From Pholis gunnellus (Eukaryota > Chordata > Actinopteri > Perciformes > Pholidae), in contig OU342819.1 of assembly GCA_910591455.2 (NCBI GenBank), forward strand, positions 2,133,501 through 2,197,500: a stretch of 64,000 nucleotides of DNA, read 5' to 3'. Both the position numbers and the translations under genes were made by a program. Each line of letters starts with the position of its first letter. Positions within the stretch are counted from its first letter, which is position 1. Shown here one piece after another: positions 13,250-25,712 of this stretch. The notes below the pieces were generated by a model, which saw only the letters and a list, made by a program, of their open reading frames with translations, had not been told where the DNA came from and ran no database searches.

Positions 13250-13367
13250 GTGTGACGAGTGCCGGCTCTGCTATCACTTCGGGTGTCTGGACCCCCCGCT
13301 GAAGAAATCCCCCAAGCAGACGGGATACGGCTGGATCTGCCAGGAGTGTGACACATCCTCCTCCAAG
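13250..13367 (+). CDS. phf14: PHF14 penultimate coding exon: core of the C-terminal PHD finger
   Basis: This 118-bp internal exon encodes a peptide beginning CDECRLCYHFGCLDPPL and ending ICQECDTSSSK. It supplies the last six of the eight zinc ligands of a C4HC3 PHD finger: CxxC, then H and C in YHFGC, then CQEC. The first CxxC must lie in the preceding exon. From recall, the peptide is almost identical to the last PHD finger of vertebrate PHF14, a nuclear chromatin reader; that is knowledge of the family, not a search result. A pyrimidine-rich acceptor ends in cctgtccag at 13249 and a consensus donor gtgagt starts at 13368. The exon begins with the last base of a split codon, expected to be Arg, and ends on a whole codon. 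The reading frame is open and there is no sign of decay. The donor phase matches the acidic exon at 36790. The preceding exon was not seen in 1-13249. Confidence 0.92.
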
Positions 13368-14622
13368 GTGAGTGTGCACTGCATGTGTCTGTGTGTCAGA
13401 AAGCCACTGAGGGGATGGGGGAATAACTTGGCTGAATTAGCTACTGAACTATAGCTGCAAATACAGACAAAGCATGCATAGCTCCTTTTTTATTATCTGA
13501 ACTAACTGAATTAGAATAAATATTGGATTTTATTTCAATATACCTGTGGTGGTTTCACAGACATTTTGCCCTCGTCTGTTGGTATGTCTGTTGTTCTTTT
13601 CATCGAGATATCGTAACAGTCACAAATTGGCAATATCTCCGACTCTAAATTACAACTGTGAGACTGACATAAAGGTTTTGTCTGTCTCCGTTGCTCATAC
13701 AGTCTGAATGATGACCTGATCAAGGCATTGCAAGCTGTAGAGGAATGTACCAATTGCTGAAGTCATGCCTGTTTTTTTTCCATCACTGAAACTGGACTCA
13801 CGAAAGAGAGACAGCTAATGCTTGTTAGATTATGTCCTTTTTGTAATGCAGGACTAACACAGCACCGAGCTGAGGAGCAACTCAGCAGGTGTTGAAATAG
13901 CACACACAAAAATCAAATGCCAGTGGGAATCAGTGCTAATTTTAGCAAGCAAGGCCGACTAGCTTCCATTTTCTGAGGGGAATACAAACTATCAGCACGA
14001 TGGCTTCTAATGGTCACTGAAACTAGATACAGTGGGTAAGTCAGACGGTACTGATTGAGCACATTTACAATTTAAAGGAGGCACACTTTCAATTCAAACA
14101 AACCAAATTGTGAGAACAGAATTTATTTGTAAACATTGTTCACAGTGCAGCACTTGTTAAAGGTACTATGTGAAGCAATTTATGTGTTAATGGATTTGTA
14201 CTGCCGATGTGTGAAAGGATTGTAACATAACTTAAAAAGAGACGTTCTCCGACTTTCTCGGTTGCATATAACGACTTGAGGACTGATTTATGTCTTTGAG
14301 CAGTTTTGCCTCAAAATCGTATGTCTTTCATGCGTGCTCTGGAGTGCCTTGCTTCTCTTCAGCTCCCGTACAGCGCCAATAGTGTGCAGCAAACGTAGCA
14401 AAATACTGTTTAAAGTGGAGAACGACGCCCAATTCCTCCAAACTCCAGGGGCTGATCTGGCTGGTACTTACTTTATGAGCTAATGTCAGGAAGCAACCAA
14501 CGCCAGATCTATGCGTCGTGTACAAAATACTAATAACCTGAGAGGATATGTTAGTTGGCAAGCTTGCCAAATGACTTACTTGATCCATGATAATAATTTA
14601 ATAATAATTGTAATTAATAACT

Positions 14623-14937
14623 AGCCTGATGTTCCTATAGTAAATTATGGTCCATTTAGAGTCAAATAGACCCTAAAGCGGAGTATGCTTTAGGGCGGGC
14701 TTACTGTGATTGACAGGTCGTTGCTGCTACCAGAGCTGTATTCGGTGTCTGTATGTCACTCTGCATTACAAATATGGTAGATTTCATTCATTCATTGGCT
14801 GCGAAAAAAAAATGTCAATGGCCGTAATCCAAGAGTGTGTTGGCGAAATTGCTGAACCCGAGGCTTTAAATCAGCAGTTCACAAAACAATGTGGGATGTT
14901 AGGATGACTACGTCCATTTCTTATATACAGTCTATGG
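14623..14937 (+). repeat. Dispersed repeat family A, copy 2 (left-truncated)
   Basis: This copy begins inside the family at the atgatgttc/agtaaatgatgg block, keeps the hairpin ccctaaagc...gctttaggg and ends at tacagtctatgg. It lacks the left third and therefore the CTCF-like motif. Confidence 0.85.
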
Positions 14938-17619
14938 ATACAACGTGGGGGCAGCCAACTAGATAAATTCCATAGTACCTTTAAAGGTACCACTTTTGAT
15001 GCCTTTAAGCGATGTTTGATGAGCAGGTCCTTGTCTTGTTTTTAATGGTATGATTAACTAGCACCTGTACAGGGATGCACATGTTGATGTGATACATGTT
15101 CCTACGGGTGGTTTGATCCCTTTCCACTCATTGACAGTTGGTGAAAGTAACAAAAAAACTATGGAGCAATGTGGCAGCAAAAGGCAAAAAATAAATATGT
15201 GGATGTGAACAATGCAGGTTTCAAGATATCCCCAAACTGACTTTCTAAATCTTTTATTAGGAGGGGAATCATTGTAACACATTGTCACATGTTAGACCTC
15301 AAGGATGTATATTTGTTCACAGGAATACTCCACAGGGTACCTTTAAGTTATGATTTTGAAAATTGGTCATTGTAAGAATACATTCCGTCTGACTTCCCCA
15401 AATATTTGTTGGAGGCCCAAAGCTAAAACTGTAGGCTATATTTGCCCATTAATGCAAAGCTATTTTCACTTTAAAATAAATAAATACAATACAGTACAGT
15501 GGCTCTCCATCTCAACAATAGATCCTCAACAGCAGAATAACATTTTCATGAATTTCTTTCATATAAAATTTTTTTTTTTCATTTAGTTCTTTGCTTGTTT
15601 TTATTCAATCATTTGCAATTAAGACAGCTCTTTACCCTCGCAAGACTACTGGAGGGGGATTTTGCTGCCTCTCAACCTAATTGATAAATGTGTACTCATT
15701 TCTATCCATCTAGAAACTTGTAATCTGTCCTGTTAGGCCCCATCTTTGTGGAATATGAGGGCTGATTGATGCTGGCGCACGAGAAATGAATTATAAAGCG
15801 CTATAGTGGAGATGCTTCATCACAGGAATAGAACATTGTCCAGAGAACCAGAAGGTTAAAGCTCTCTTTAAATGTTAAGTGTCCCCATGTAAAATTCTAT
15901 TAAAATCAAATTTGTTTTGAAATGCACTACTAGTATTTCCTTAGTGCCATATACGGTTTGTTTTGACATTCTGTGTTGTATATACACACAAACCATACAC
16001 ACTTGATGGTCTGATCTGTGCTCTTTGGCATAACTGAGTCATAGTTGTCATATGAATGAAGAACACATGAAGAGAAGCTGAATAAGAGGATCAGTATCAG
16101 ATGTGAACATCTGTCCTCTTATATCCAAAAAGGGATTTAGGGTTACTTCCAGCCCATTGGGATTCCACTCTAACTTCTAATGAAGCTCAGCACATTTCCT
16201 TTGCCCCGCATTTTCAGGCATGTTGACGAACTTGTATCCTTAGTTAGTTAGTTTCAGTTCGATTTTTGTCATAACATGGAATCCAATCAATTCAGTCGTT
16301 AAATTATATTTAGTTAGAAATATATATATATATACTTTTTTACTATCATCGGATTCTGGTTCCAGTCAATATTGTTTCTTACATTTCTTTTTTCCAACAG
16401 ATCAAGTTATTGTGTCCTCAACACAAACAAAGCCAGTGGTAAATCATTGACATTGCTGCTATGATAAGACATGAAAACTAAAATGAACACTCTGATTTCA
16501 TAGCCCCCCCACACTGATCCAACCCAAAAAGCAAAATACGAGCAGTACCAATTTTAACAGGATTGTCTCGTTTTTCTCCCACAAACTTTACCGGAATAAA
16601 ATTAAAGATGCAATAATTACAAACCAATTCTACACACAGTGGCGTTAATAGTATCATATTCACAAAGGATACAGTGGAATTAAAGACTCTGCTTGTTTTT
16701 AAACCATAGAGACTGCATTGTTGAATAAACACCACCGTAAAATGTTATTGTTTGTTCTTTTTTTAACTGGTTTAACCTCTGAGGAGCATGAATGTGATGT
16801 CACGTCAGTTTAAATTTCAACAGATTCTTTTCATTTTATAAGGGGAAATTGAGTCGAAAGTGAGTCACCTAAAACATTAAGATTCATCATTTGTTTAATG
16901 GAAACAACTATTTTCATGGAAATTTGACCAAAAGTTTCAATCTTGTTTACAAAATTCTGAGTTTGATACCAAAGTAAACCCTCAAAATAGAAAGGGTACT
17001 TCCTCGTGGGATCATGAATAGCCACAGCAAATGTCATGGCCTGTTCAGGCTGTTAGTTTTGGAGATACCTTATAATACACCAACGTGGTCAAGGTGAGAA
17101 AATTTGACCTCACTGATGGATCAAAGTATTGGATCAACAAATCAACCAACCAATCCTTACGTTCTGGCAGTGGCGGGCCGTCAAAGCCTGCAAGGCCTTC
17201 TCTGCTGACCTAAACAGAATCACAAAGTTATAGCTATTTTATAATTTAAATACACTACATGTATTATAATTTATACAAATATTTTTCCCATTATCTTATT
17301 TTCTCATTGCACAGCTACTGTCTTCCTCAGTTGCTCTGCTTCCAGTGCAGCTTGTTTTAAGTAGAGCTTTTATCCAATCAGATTTCACCTCTGTGTCTCT
17401 AGGTAAGAAGAGAGGCCCCAGGCCTGCAGACTCACCAGTGCCTCCATGTGCAGTTTAAGTTGAATGGGGACGATATTGTTGATTGTCATAGTCATCAACC
17501 AATCAGATCTTTAGTTTGACATGTTGGGCGTATTCTTTGACGTGTCAGAGCCTGCTAGCTGGCCTAGCCATACGTGATTGGTCAGTGGGCTTGCGTGACA
17601 TGTTGGGCGGTGACAATCC

Positions 17620-17820
17620 CAATATCTGCTGCCTCTGTGGAGCGGACATTTTCAGCCTCAAACGCATTAAAACCTATTCAAGAAATACATCTGGGGAGGC
17701 TAGACTGTCTTCACTGGCATCCATGAATCAAAAAGGACTTCTTACTGGAACTAAAACACACGGATGTACTGAACAACCGTGAGACTAAACTCTTTGTTAA
17801 CAAAGAATGGAGGACTTTTT
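17620..17820 (+). pseudogene. hAT transposase C-terminal dimerisation region, frameshifted
   Basis: Read with frame changes, this encodes a peptide like SVERTF, then LKRIKTYSRNTSGEARLSSL, then ELKHTDVLNN, and stops at taa near 17820. The order ERxF / LKRIKTYxRN / RLSSLA is the signature of the hAT C-terminal dimerisation domain of the ZMYM1-like or Tip100-like group. A base is missing between the ERTF part and the LKRI part, and another shift follows SSLASM, so no functional protein is made. The rest of the transposase (zinc finger and RNase H-like core) is absent, so this copy is an internally deleted derivative. One open frame across part of it (17516-17782) is out of register at both ends. 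Confidence 0.75.
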
Positions 17821-18025
17821 AAATAGTGAACAGCAGCTCTGGTAAGTGAACTGCTTTTGTTTTTACATCTGCAGTAGCTTTAATAATTAATGCTATAATA
17901 ATTAATGCTTGTTTATATACTGTTATTTGTACAACTTGTTTTTATGAAGATTTTTGTTTGGTTTAATATGTGATAGGAACCATTGTTACGTCCAATGTTG
18001 CTCTGGGGACATATTTAGCCGGTGC

Positions 18026-18260
18026 CAGTGTTGGCAACTTGGCGACTTTCTCGATAAATCTGGCGACTTTCCAAACCCTCATGGTGAAAGCTACTAGCGA
18101 CAAATCTAGTGACTTGTTCTGGTGTTGTTGGAGACTTTTCTGGTGTTTTGACATTAAAGCACGTACGTTCGTGAACGAGCAGCGGGTTCAGCCGTGAGCC
18201 CCTCCGCCGCCCCCCACAGAAGCCTCGCGCAGCAGTCCCAGCTGCAGTCAGAGCAGAGAG
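18026..18260 (+). mobile_element. hAT MITE (family D) fragment nested in hAT family B
   Basis: Starts CAGTGTTGGCAACTTGGCGACTTT and is recognisably the left half of the MITE at 44041-44483, sharing 'gctactagcgacaaatct', 'ccctccgccg' and 'cgcgcagcagtcccagctgcag'. The right terminus is missing. It was either inserted here and then truncated, or it is part of the element's standard interior. Confidence 0.75.
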
Positions 18261-20390
18261 GAGACGCACTCTATTTATAGGTGTTGGCTTCATTTTGACA
18301 CAAAACAAATAATAACCGTAGCTGTGTTTCAGCTGCAGGACAGCAGTGAAGGCCCAGGTATAAAATGCACGGCCCGCCACTGTGTTCTGGTTACACTGCA
18401 AATAACTCACTTCAGTAGAAGCCCATACAATTGACCATTTCAAGAATCTATTTCCTGTTTTGATGACAGCTTTAACCAGCTCCAGCTGCTTGTTGACCTT
18501 TGATGTGAATTTGCAAAGCCATCAGAACTTGTGTTCAGAAATGGAAGAATTAATTATTCTTCAACCTGCTTCGTACAATTATACACTGCCAAACTGCAAA
18601 TTACAGCATCAGCGGTAATTGTGTTCAATATTAATTTAATTACTGTGTTGTTTGCATCTTCAAAAACTTCCGGTGCTCAGTGCTGGAAAATGTCATTCAA
18701 CTGAACTAGGGATGACTGACAGACTGAGTGACTTTAGTGCCACAGCTTTCCCTCGCGTCGTGTCACCATATAAAAATGATCCCTTTGAGTGAAAGAGGAA
18801 AGGGCATCTCTAGTGATGAATCGGCATCAGCAGATTCCCTGAACAAAGATCGAAAAAGTTTGATTTGTGCATCCCTAAACTTAAGGTTAATGTGACAAAA
18901 CTAAAGCTAAAAACTAGATCTATACGAAATCAACAAAAAACTTTTGTCATTGCCTTCCAAAATGATATCAGGGCTTTCTGATCTGGACCAGATAGCATTG
19001 TCCATCAGATGCCTTCCAGAACGATCCCTATGCCTGTTACAAGCCCTCAATATATGAGAGTTTTCTGATCTATAGAATTCAAATCCCCATTTCAAATGAA
19101 ACCTATTCTAGACTGTATTTTCCTCTTTTATTGTTGATTTTACCCACATATTATACTTTTATGCTGCAGACTTTTAGCAGTAAAGACAAATAGTGAGTAT
19201 TAAGCGGGTCTCTGTGGCTCTCTCTCCGCCTCTCTCTGGCACTCTCTGTGTCATCTTCCTCGTTCTGCCACCTCTTAGACTTTCGTTTCTCATTCCCTCT
19301 GGAGTATCTTGTCCCTATGAAGTTGCTGCCGTCCTCCTCCCCCTCCCTCCTACTTGTTAACATCAAATGAGAGAACCTCTTGCCTTCAGCTCTCTCTGCC
19401 CCAGAGCAGGTCGACATTTCACTTGTGACAGGAGAATAACGTTTGCTGTGTTGACGTGACAAATTAGTGTGAACGTTTTTTCTCTCCATTTCTTGAGCAA
19501 ACAAAGATCACATGTGTTCAATAACTGTAAGCCTGTTCAAAGCCTTGGTTATTCCAATGTGTTTATATTCTACATTGGAAATATATGTAAGGGATCAATG
19601 GTTTCCGATTCTGAAGGATCTTAAATATTCGCTTTGAGTTCTTCCGGCACATTGAAGAGGCATATTTAAGCAACAAATGGGTGAAAGAAGCCAACACGTG
19701 TACGCCTTTTCTAATGTTGCAGGATCTACATTTTGAGAGGCAGTGAAGAATGTGACATTTTTGAGAGAGCATGGTGTACAGACCTTTTTAAGGCACAAGG
19801 TGCTCAGAGTGTCTCAGTAATAGCAAGTGTAGGGAGATAATTGACTCCACTAAGGGCATCTAAAAAGCACTCTGAGATGAGAGCTGTATTTAAGGAAAGT
19901 TTTATTATCTGCTTTTAAATGCCAAGTCATGCACCGTTTTTGCCTATGGGGGGGAGAATGTTTTTTTTAAATGCCAGCATTAAGTGCACAGTATTACCTG
20001 ATCATTGCAACTGAGATATAGCTACTGGCAGAGATAGCGTATGGTCAACCCCTCTGCCTGGCAGTCTGCTACAAAGAATTGTACAGGATGTGATTTGAGC
20101 TCCCCGCAGACACTGCTCTTATCTGAGAGGAAAACGTATGACATCTGAAGGAAGAGGTATGCAGGAAGAGGCACAACATATCCCTCAGTATGTGATGCAG
20201 AGCACAGTTTTGGTTAAATGAAAGCCAACCTGTTTCTGTATTGCACTAAAGATTCAAGAGATTTGCTAGTAGGTATATAAGTATAACATGGACAGCTTAC
20301 CTCTCTATTTGTATTGGTAGAGTTATAAACATTAAGGTCCGAGTCATACCAAGTGTCATCCATCCACATCATCCATACTATTAAAACATG

Positions 20391-21231
20391 TTCACACCGG
20401 CCTTGTTTAGTCCGGTTGAATCGAACCCTGGAGCGTTTGTTCCTTGGTGCGATTTGTTTGGGTTAGTGTGAGTACAGGACACATTCTGCAGCTGTTCTAA
20501 CTCTGGAGTGGTTCATTTCAGGTGTGAACACCATTGTCATTTCATTGGTTTAAAAAAAACAAAAAAAATACTAATTAGCTAGCCAGTGCACCATGTGGTG
20601 CCTCCACCTCATTCCCTGCCGCAATGAGACCAATTTGCTGGTAGAAGAGCAGTCGAAGGCTCTGTAGTCTCCTAGCGGCAGGGAGTGACAGGCAAACCGT
20701 TTAGACCAAGTGCTGGCACTGGCAACCCACCCACTGTTCGGCTCACTTTCTGGAACCAGTGTAGTGTGGCGGAATTAGGAAGCTAGTTAGCTAACTAGCC
20801 AGTCACCTTATTGAGTAAAATGTACAACTTAATTCTTCATCCACACACTATTGTCCAAGGGGAGGTAAGCACATTGCCATAGCTAGATGAGTGACAACGT
20901 TTTTTGGCTCATTTTCTGTATGATTAGTTTAGCATGAAAGCATGGTGGCTAATTAGCCAGCTGCTAAATGACTCAAATTTAGCAAATTTGCTTTGTCCAC
21001 ACAGTCCTGTCACAGCTTGGGAAAGCACATCGCATGAGTTGAGGCAACTGTTGAGTCATATGAGGAGCTGTATGACCAATCGAATGACATTTCCACCACC
21101 TGACATTTGTTTACAATTTATAGACCGTTTCACTTTTGCCTTTGTGAACACAAACTGAACCAGTTGGAAAATTGACACAATGTATCATCCTCACATTGGT
21201 TTGATTCTGGAACCGGACCTTTAGGTGTGAA
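20391..21231. mobile_element. Candidate DNA element with TTCACACC inverted ends
   Basis: Starts ttcacaccgg and ends ggtgtgaa, giving an 8-bp exact inverted end. Both ends are followed inward, with a small gap, by gtccggtt. Similar 'ttcacacc...ttagtccggttg' sequences are common in fish. No clear target-site duplication was found, so the limits are tentative. Confidence 0.5.
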
Positions 21232-21236
21232 ACGCG

Positions 21237-21910
21237 CCAAGAGTCTACAGCCATGCTAGCTGCTCTGTGAGGCGCTTCTTAGGCTCAGCTAAAGTCAGCA
21301 TGCTAACATATTCTGATACCAAGTGGGTATAATGTCTACCATGTTCTCCATTTCAGTTTAGCGTGTTAGTATACTAATATTAGATTTTTAGCTCCAAACA
21401 CAACATACAGCTGAGGCTGATGGCAATGCCATTCGTTTGTGATTGCAGTGGGTATTTGGGCAAGGTCAACCATATTGGACAAATTGAGACTTTGACCTGA
21501 TGGTGTCTTGAGAAAAGATCATCAAAGTTATTACAATTCATCCTGAGAGGAACATGAATGTCTCTACCAAATACCATGACAATCAAACAGACATTTCATG
21601 GTGATGCTCGAGGAAAAGTCTGTGGATCACCAAAGTTATTTGGCTTCATTGTCTGAGAACCATGATTAAATGTACCAAATGTTTCTGCCAATTCATTGAG
21701 TAGATGTTGACATAATATGCAAACTGCCTTGTACTGCTCAAGGAAAAGTCAGAGGATCACCAAAGTCAGTGCATCCTATGGGAACCATATGTCTGTCCAA
21801 AAGTGTGTGTCAAACAATCCAGTAGATGGTTCACTGATTAAGTAAAAGCTTTGACAGGCTGGTGGCACTGGTGAGTATGCCACAATCAGGGGTACTGAAA
21901 ATAGAATTGC
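21237..21910 (-). repeat. Dispersed teleost repeat C, long copy
   Basis: Contains the block tctaccatgttctcc, the 'ttagtatactaatatta' region, 'caatcaaacagacatttcatgg' and a twofold internal repeat 'ctcgaggaaaagtc...ggatcaccaaag' (about 21608 and 21738). An inverse copy lies at 32815-33370. No ends or coding content were recognised. Confidence 0.6.
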
Positions 21911-22043
21911 TTTGGTATGGGTACTAAAATGTAGGTATTGTATCGGTATGGTATTGAAAATCATAAGCAAAATGCAAAATAATAATAATTAATCAGAATG
22001 TTGGAAATAATGTCAGGCTAGAATTATTGGGTGTTGGTACAGA

Positions 22044-22062
22044 TAGTGCCACCTTGTGGCCA
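22044..22062 (-). promoter_or_regulatory. CTCF-like motif
   Basis: On the minus strand TGGCCACAAGGTGGCACTA matches 16 of 19 positions of the commonly used vertebrate CTCF motif TGGCCACCAGGGGGCGCTA. It lies outside repeat family A but possibly in other repetitive sequence. Binding is unproven. Confidence 0.4.
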
Positions 22063-25048
22063 TTTATAAACTGTTATGATCTTTGGATCTGGATCTAATG
22101 ATCACCAGAATCCAGCCACAAGAAAGCATGCTTAAAGCTGTTTCAAATGTCTTTGTCTTGGCGGCAATTTGCAATTAAGCAGTTGATCAAACTGGCATTT
22201 CACCATTTTCATGCTAGCTTCCGGGAGTCACACCTCCGAGCTCATCGCAATTTTTGTGACAATTTCTTCTGTAACTGTTTTTCATGGATGGAGCTCCGTA
22301 GCCAGCCAGCTATAGGAAGATGACATTGCCGTTCTGAATCTGGTTACAGAAAGCCAGTGATCAATGATCACAACACCAAGGCTGTTTGAATCATTGGACA
22401 AATCCCAGGTTTGGTCAGTGCATCAAAGTAATAAAACCGTGTTATTAAAATCTGGCACATCCCAAACACATTGCCACGCAGTGTTGACACATATTCGGGA
22501 TTTTCGTGTTATTTGTATTTTGTCTGTGTGATCAAAACCAAACACAAATGTACAACAAAGTTAATACTATACTACTATATTTCCTGCTTAATTAAGAAAA
22601 CAAACTCTAAGACACAAGTGCTCTTTGATTTCTGTTATTCTCTTCTCCGGGACTCTGTGAAATCCTGATGAATAACAAAATGTCTTCTTGCTGATGATTT
22701 GTCCCGATGATGTGCTCGTATTGTTGAGATGTTTGTACAGCAGTAGTAATTACAGAGGAGCTGCTGGTTGACAGTGTTGCAGGCAAATGCAGGAGCTGAG
22801 CGTTGGTGCCATTGCATACGTTGTTTCTGCTGTGCGGAGGGGCAATAAAAGGCTTTATTAGACAGGCTTGAGTTCATTATAGACGCTGTGTTTCTCTCGG
22901 CCTGCTCGGCTTAGATAAACCCCGCTCTGACCAAGGCCACATCCCTCCCGCTGTCGCTGCAGGCCTTTGCTGAATTGATTTCAGTAGTAAAGTGACAGTG
23001 TCGCCTTAATATACGGATGGCCTTTAATTTAAGCCTGTTACCGTGCCAAGGGGCGCTTGTTTAAGGCTTTATTTACACCCTTGCAGCGCCGCCTGGCATG
23101 CTGGGCTCCACGCTGAATCACACCAGAAGATTTGGATAAAAGGTTTGAAATGCCAAAAGCTCTTAAAGTTGCCCAGGCAGTGTTTAAAGTACTCAACTGT
23201 GAACTTGTGTGGGATGCACTACTTTAGCTGCACTCAGACTTGTTGTCATCAAAAGGATTGCAACTGTTGGAATTACTGTCCGTAAAAGTTTCATTTTCCT
23301 CCCTTCCTCCACAGCCACAGGCCCACTCCTACACAGCAATCAGTTTGTATTTGAAGTTCTTTTACGACCTCGGAGTATATTCAGCCCTCCATATGTGTAC
23401 ATGGCAGTTATGTGTTTAAGGATAGTCTTTGCCTATTTTCACTACTGGGTGTTTATGAAGCAAATAGACCGTAAGTGTTTGTCTTTTTTGATGGTTTTTT
23501 AGCAGCTGATGTTCGTTTCTATGTCATTCCCAATTCAGAGGAAGATTACCTTTACATGCTGCGCCATCAATCAGAAGCTCTATCGCTTGACCTGTGAAAG
23601 ACTGTAATTAAGTTAGCCTAATTAACTTAATGAAGTGGCACGCTTGGCTGCCTTTACTATATTGAGTAAATTGAAAGGAAAATAGGCATCATTACTCATC
23701 AGATGTTATGGTATTTAGAGTGAAGCAGAGGGAACACTTTTTTTTACCAACTCCTCAGCCAGTGGGTGTCTTATCTTAGTGCAAAAATCTAACCTTTAGC
23801 CTGCTTTTATTTTCTCAATGAGGCATTTTTCATTAGTATTCTGATTGGTTTAATCAGTATCATTGGTGCTTTTATGGAATGGAGACAAAACCCGGAGAGC
23901 GATCTGAATTTGTTGCTCTCTACATTCTCTTATCTGTATTCAAGTGTGATCTTAATGCCGTAAGGACCGCGCGATCAATAAGCCCGACAGTCGGGGCTTT
24001 TACTCAGGCGTATGAAGTGCTTAAAGCATGAGAACCTCATCAATGACGGTTGTCTTTTAGTCATGGCCAAAGTTTAACCACAGTTTAATGTGATTTAAAG
24101 GCAAGCCGGGGGCAGCTAAACTAGCCTGCAGGGAGCACGGGACACGGTCAAGGGTGGCCGTGCGGGACGGCGAAGACGAAGAGAAAATCAATGGCTAGGA
24201 GTCACCTCAATCACTTTAACTAGGCGCTACAGATGCCTGTGCCCCTCTCAGGGGCCAATTTGCGGAGTAAACAGGAGTGTGTGATTGCTGCCGTGGTCCC
24301 CAGCGGCCCCGGCTGTCCATTTCTCTGAACCTGGCTCATTCTAACAACCCTCTTAGCGGTGAGCATACATGAGGCCACTTTTCGGACCCCCTCAGTATTT
24401 CATGGCCATAAACAGTGTAACAGTCAGTTTTTCTTTATCGCCCTTCGTTAAGATAGCATTCCAACAAGTCCCTGACTCCTGCTGCGTGGGCAGAAAGCAT
24501 TCTATATCCTCCATTACATATTCAAAATAAACTTTAGTTTAACATCTTTTTGTGAACACGCCACAGTTGAACAAAGGGGTAAGTTGTGGCCTGAAGTTGT
24601 GTTAAGTAATGAGCGTAGCACTAATAGACATAAGACTAGAAAGATACTGTTATATGTTGATGCTTTCCTTGTTTAAATGCATTCATCTGAATGAGACCAA
24701 TTTGCTTTTCCTTACAAATGATCTCGGGCCGGACAGACACTGGCTTGTAGAGAGCATATTAACCAGACAACAGAAGTTTTGTCTCGGCCTGCTGTAAACC
24801 TTCTCACGGAACTAACGTTAATTAATCTACAGCTGGTAAAATCTGCCGTCTGCAATGTTTGTCACATTAACCATCAAAAGTGACAGTCAGCGGCTAAATC
24901 GGCTAACAATGACGAAATGAAAATGAGTATTCTGTACATTGTAAATTGCTCTTTGTTAATAATAAAGACACAGAAGAGACTAAGTATTTGTCAGGGATTT
25001 GTTAAAGTTGGAGCTTAAATAACGTATGCTGGTATTTTACCGAATCTG

Positions 25049-25049
<1 letters not shown>
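22063..25049. other. Intronic, no gene recognised
   Basis: No mobile element or exon is supported. The part at about 22890-23120 and 23880-24380 is more GC-balanced and less repetitive than its surroundings and could hold conserved non-coding sequence, but this cannot be judged from one genome. Confidence 0.4.

Positions 25050-25081
<32 letters not shown>
25050..25081. repeat. Poly-C tract (32 C)
   Basis: An uninterrupted run of 32 C on the plus strand (G-rich on the minus strand). Confidence 0.95.
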
Positions 25082-25085
<4 letters not shown>

Positions 25086-25637
25086 TCGATGCAGAAGGTG
25101 TGAAGGGGTTCAGGTTTATGAAGGGCTTTATATGTGATGAGAAGAATCTTGAACTTTCATGACTAATCCAGTGTTTCCCATCAATCAACTGAAGTCAAAT
25201 GTCACGAAAGCACATTTTGAGAAGTCTCTTGTTGTATCACGCTAAAGAGAGATTGATTTAGAATGAAAATGTAATCACTCATAAATAAAAAAAATACAAC
25301 TTAACTAAATTTAAAATATATAAATGTAAAATAGTTTATAGTTAAAGGAATAGTTCAACATTTTGTAACGTATGCTAATTAGCTTTTTGTATGACAGTAA
25401 GACAATGTTATCAGTTCCATGTTTGTGCATCAAATACAGTAGAGTCAGGACAGGGTTAGCCTAGCTTAGCTTAAACATCATCTGTGGTTTTAGGTTTTAG
25501 ATGTTTTCTTTGTGGGAAGCCGGTGAGGGATCATGTTCTTGTTCCTGGACGTTGTGATCGGGGGGAACAGTGTTAACGTCTATTCACCCTAGAAAACTTC
25601 AAAAATGCATCAAGCCCACCAATTGAAATGTACTTGT

Positions 25638-25712
25638 CCATCCATCCATCCATTTTCCTCCGCTTATCCGGGGTCGGGTCGCGGTGGCAGCAGGCCAAGC
25701 AGGCTGACCCAG
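25638..25712 (-). mobile_element. Rex3 3' tail, 5'-truncated, with 10-bp duplication
   Basis: Reversed, these 75 bases match the last bases of the Rex3 copy at 39012 (…gctgccaccgcgacccgac, then the GGATGGATGGA tail). They keep the TAA that the larger copy has lost. The flanks atgtacttgt at 25628-25637 and 25713-25722 are identical, giving a 10-bp target-site duplication. It is a dead-on-arrival LINE insertion. Confidence 0.93.

Larger units (their letters stand above)
17168..18382 (+). mobile_element. hAT family B, complete copy with inverted ends and 8-bp duplication
   Basis: The element starts CAGTGGCGGGCCGT (17168-17181) and ends with its exact inverse ACGGCCCGCCACTG (18369-18382). Flanking 8-mers are cgttctgg (17160-17167) and tgttctgg (18383-18390), a 7/8 match, which is the 8-bp duplication expected of hAT transposition. 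Inside are a broken hAT transposase C-terminus (17620-17820) and, at 18026 onward, a fragment of the hAT MITE type seen complete at 44041. Partial relatives lie at 11420 and about 53600. The element is probably immobile because its transposase is broken. Confidence 0.88.

Noticed and set aside
18015..18443. 142-codon minus-strand frame in the hAT element
   Set aside because: It crosses the end of the mobile element and the nested MITE, so it cannot be a conserved gene.
22900..24380. Hidden exons in the GC-balanced intron part
   Set aside because: No open frame with acceptor and donor sites and no similarity to PHF14 was seen.
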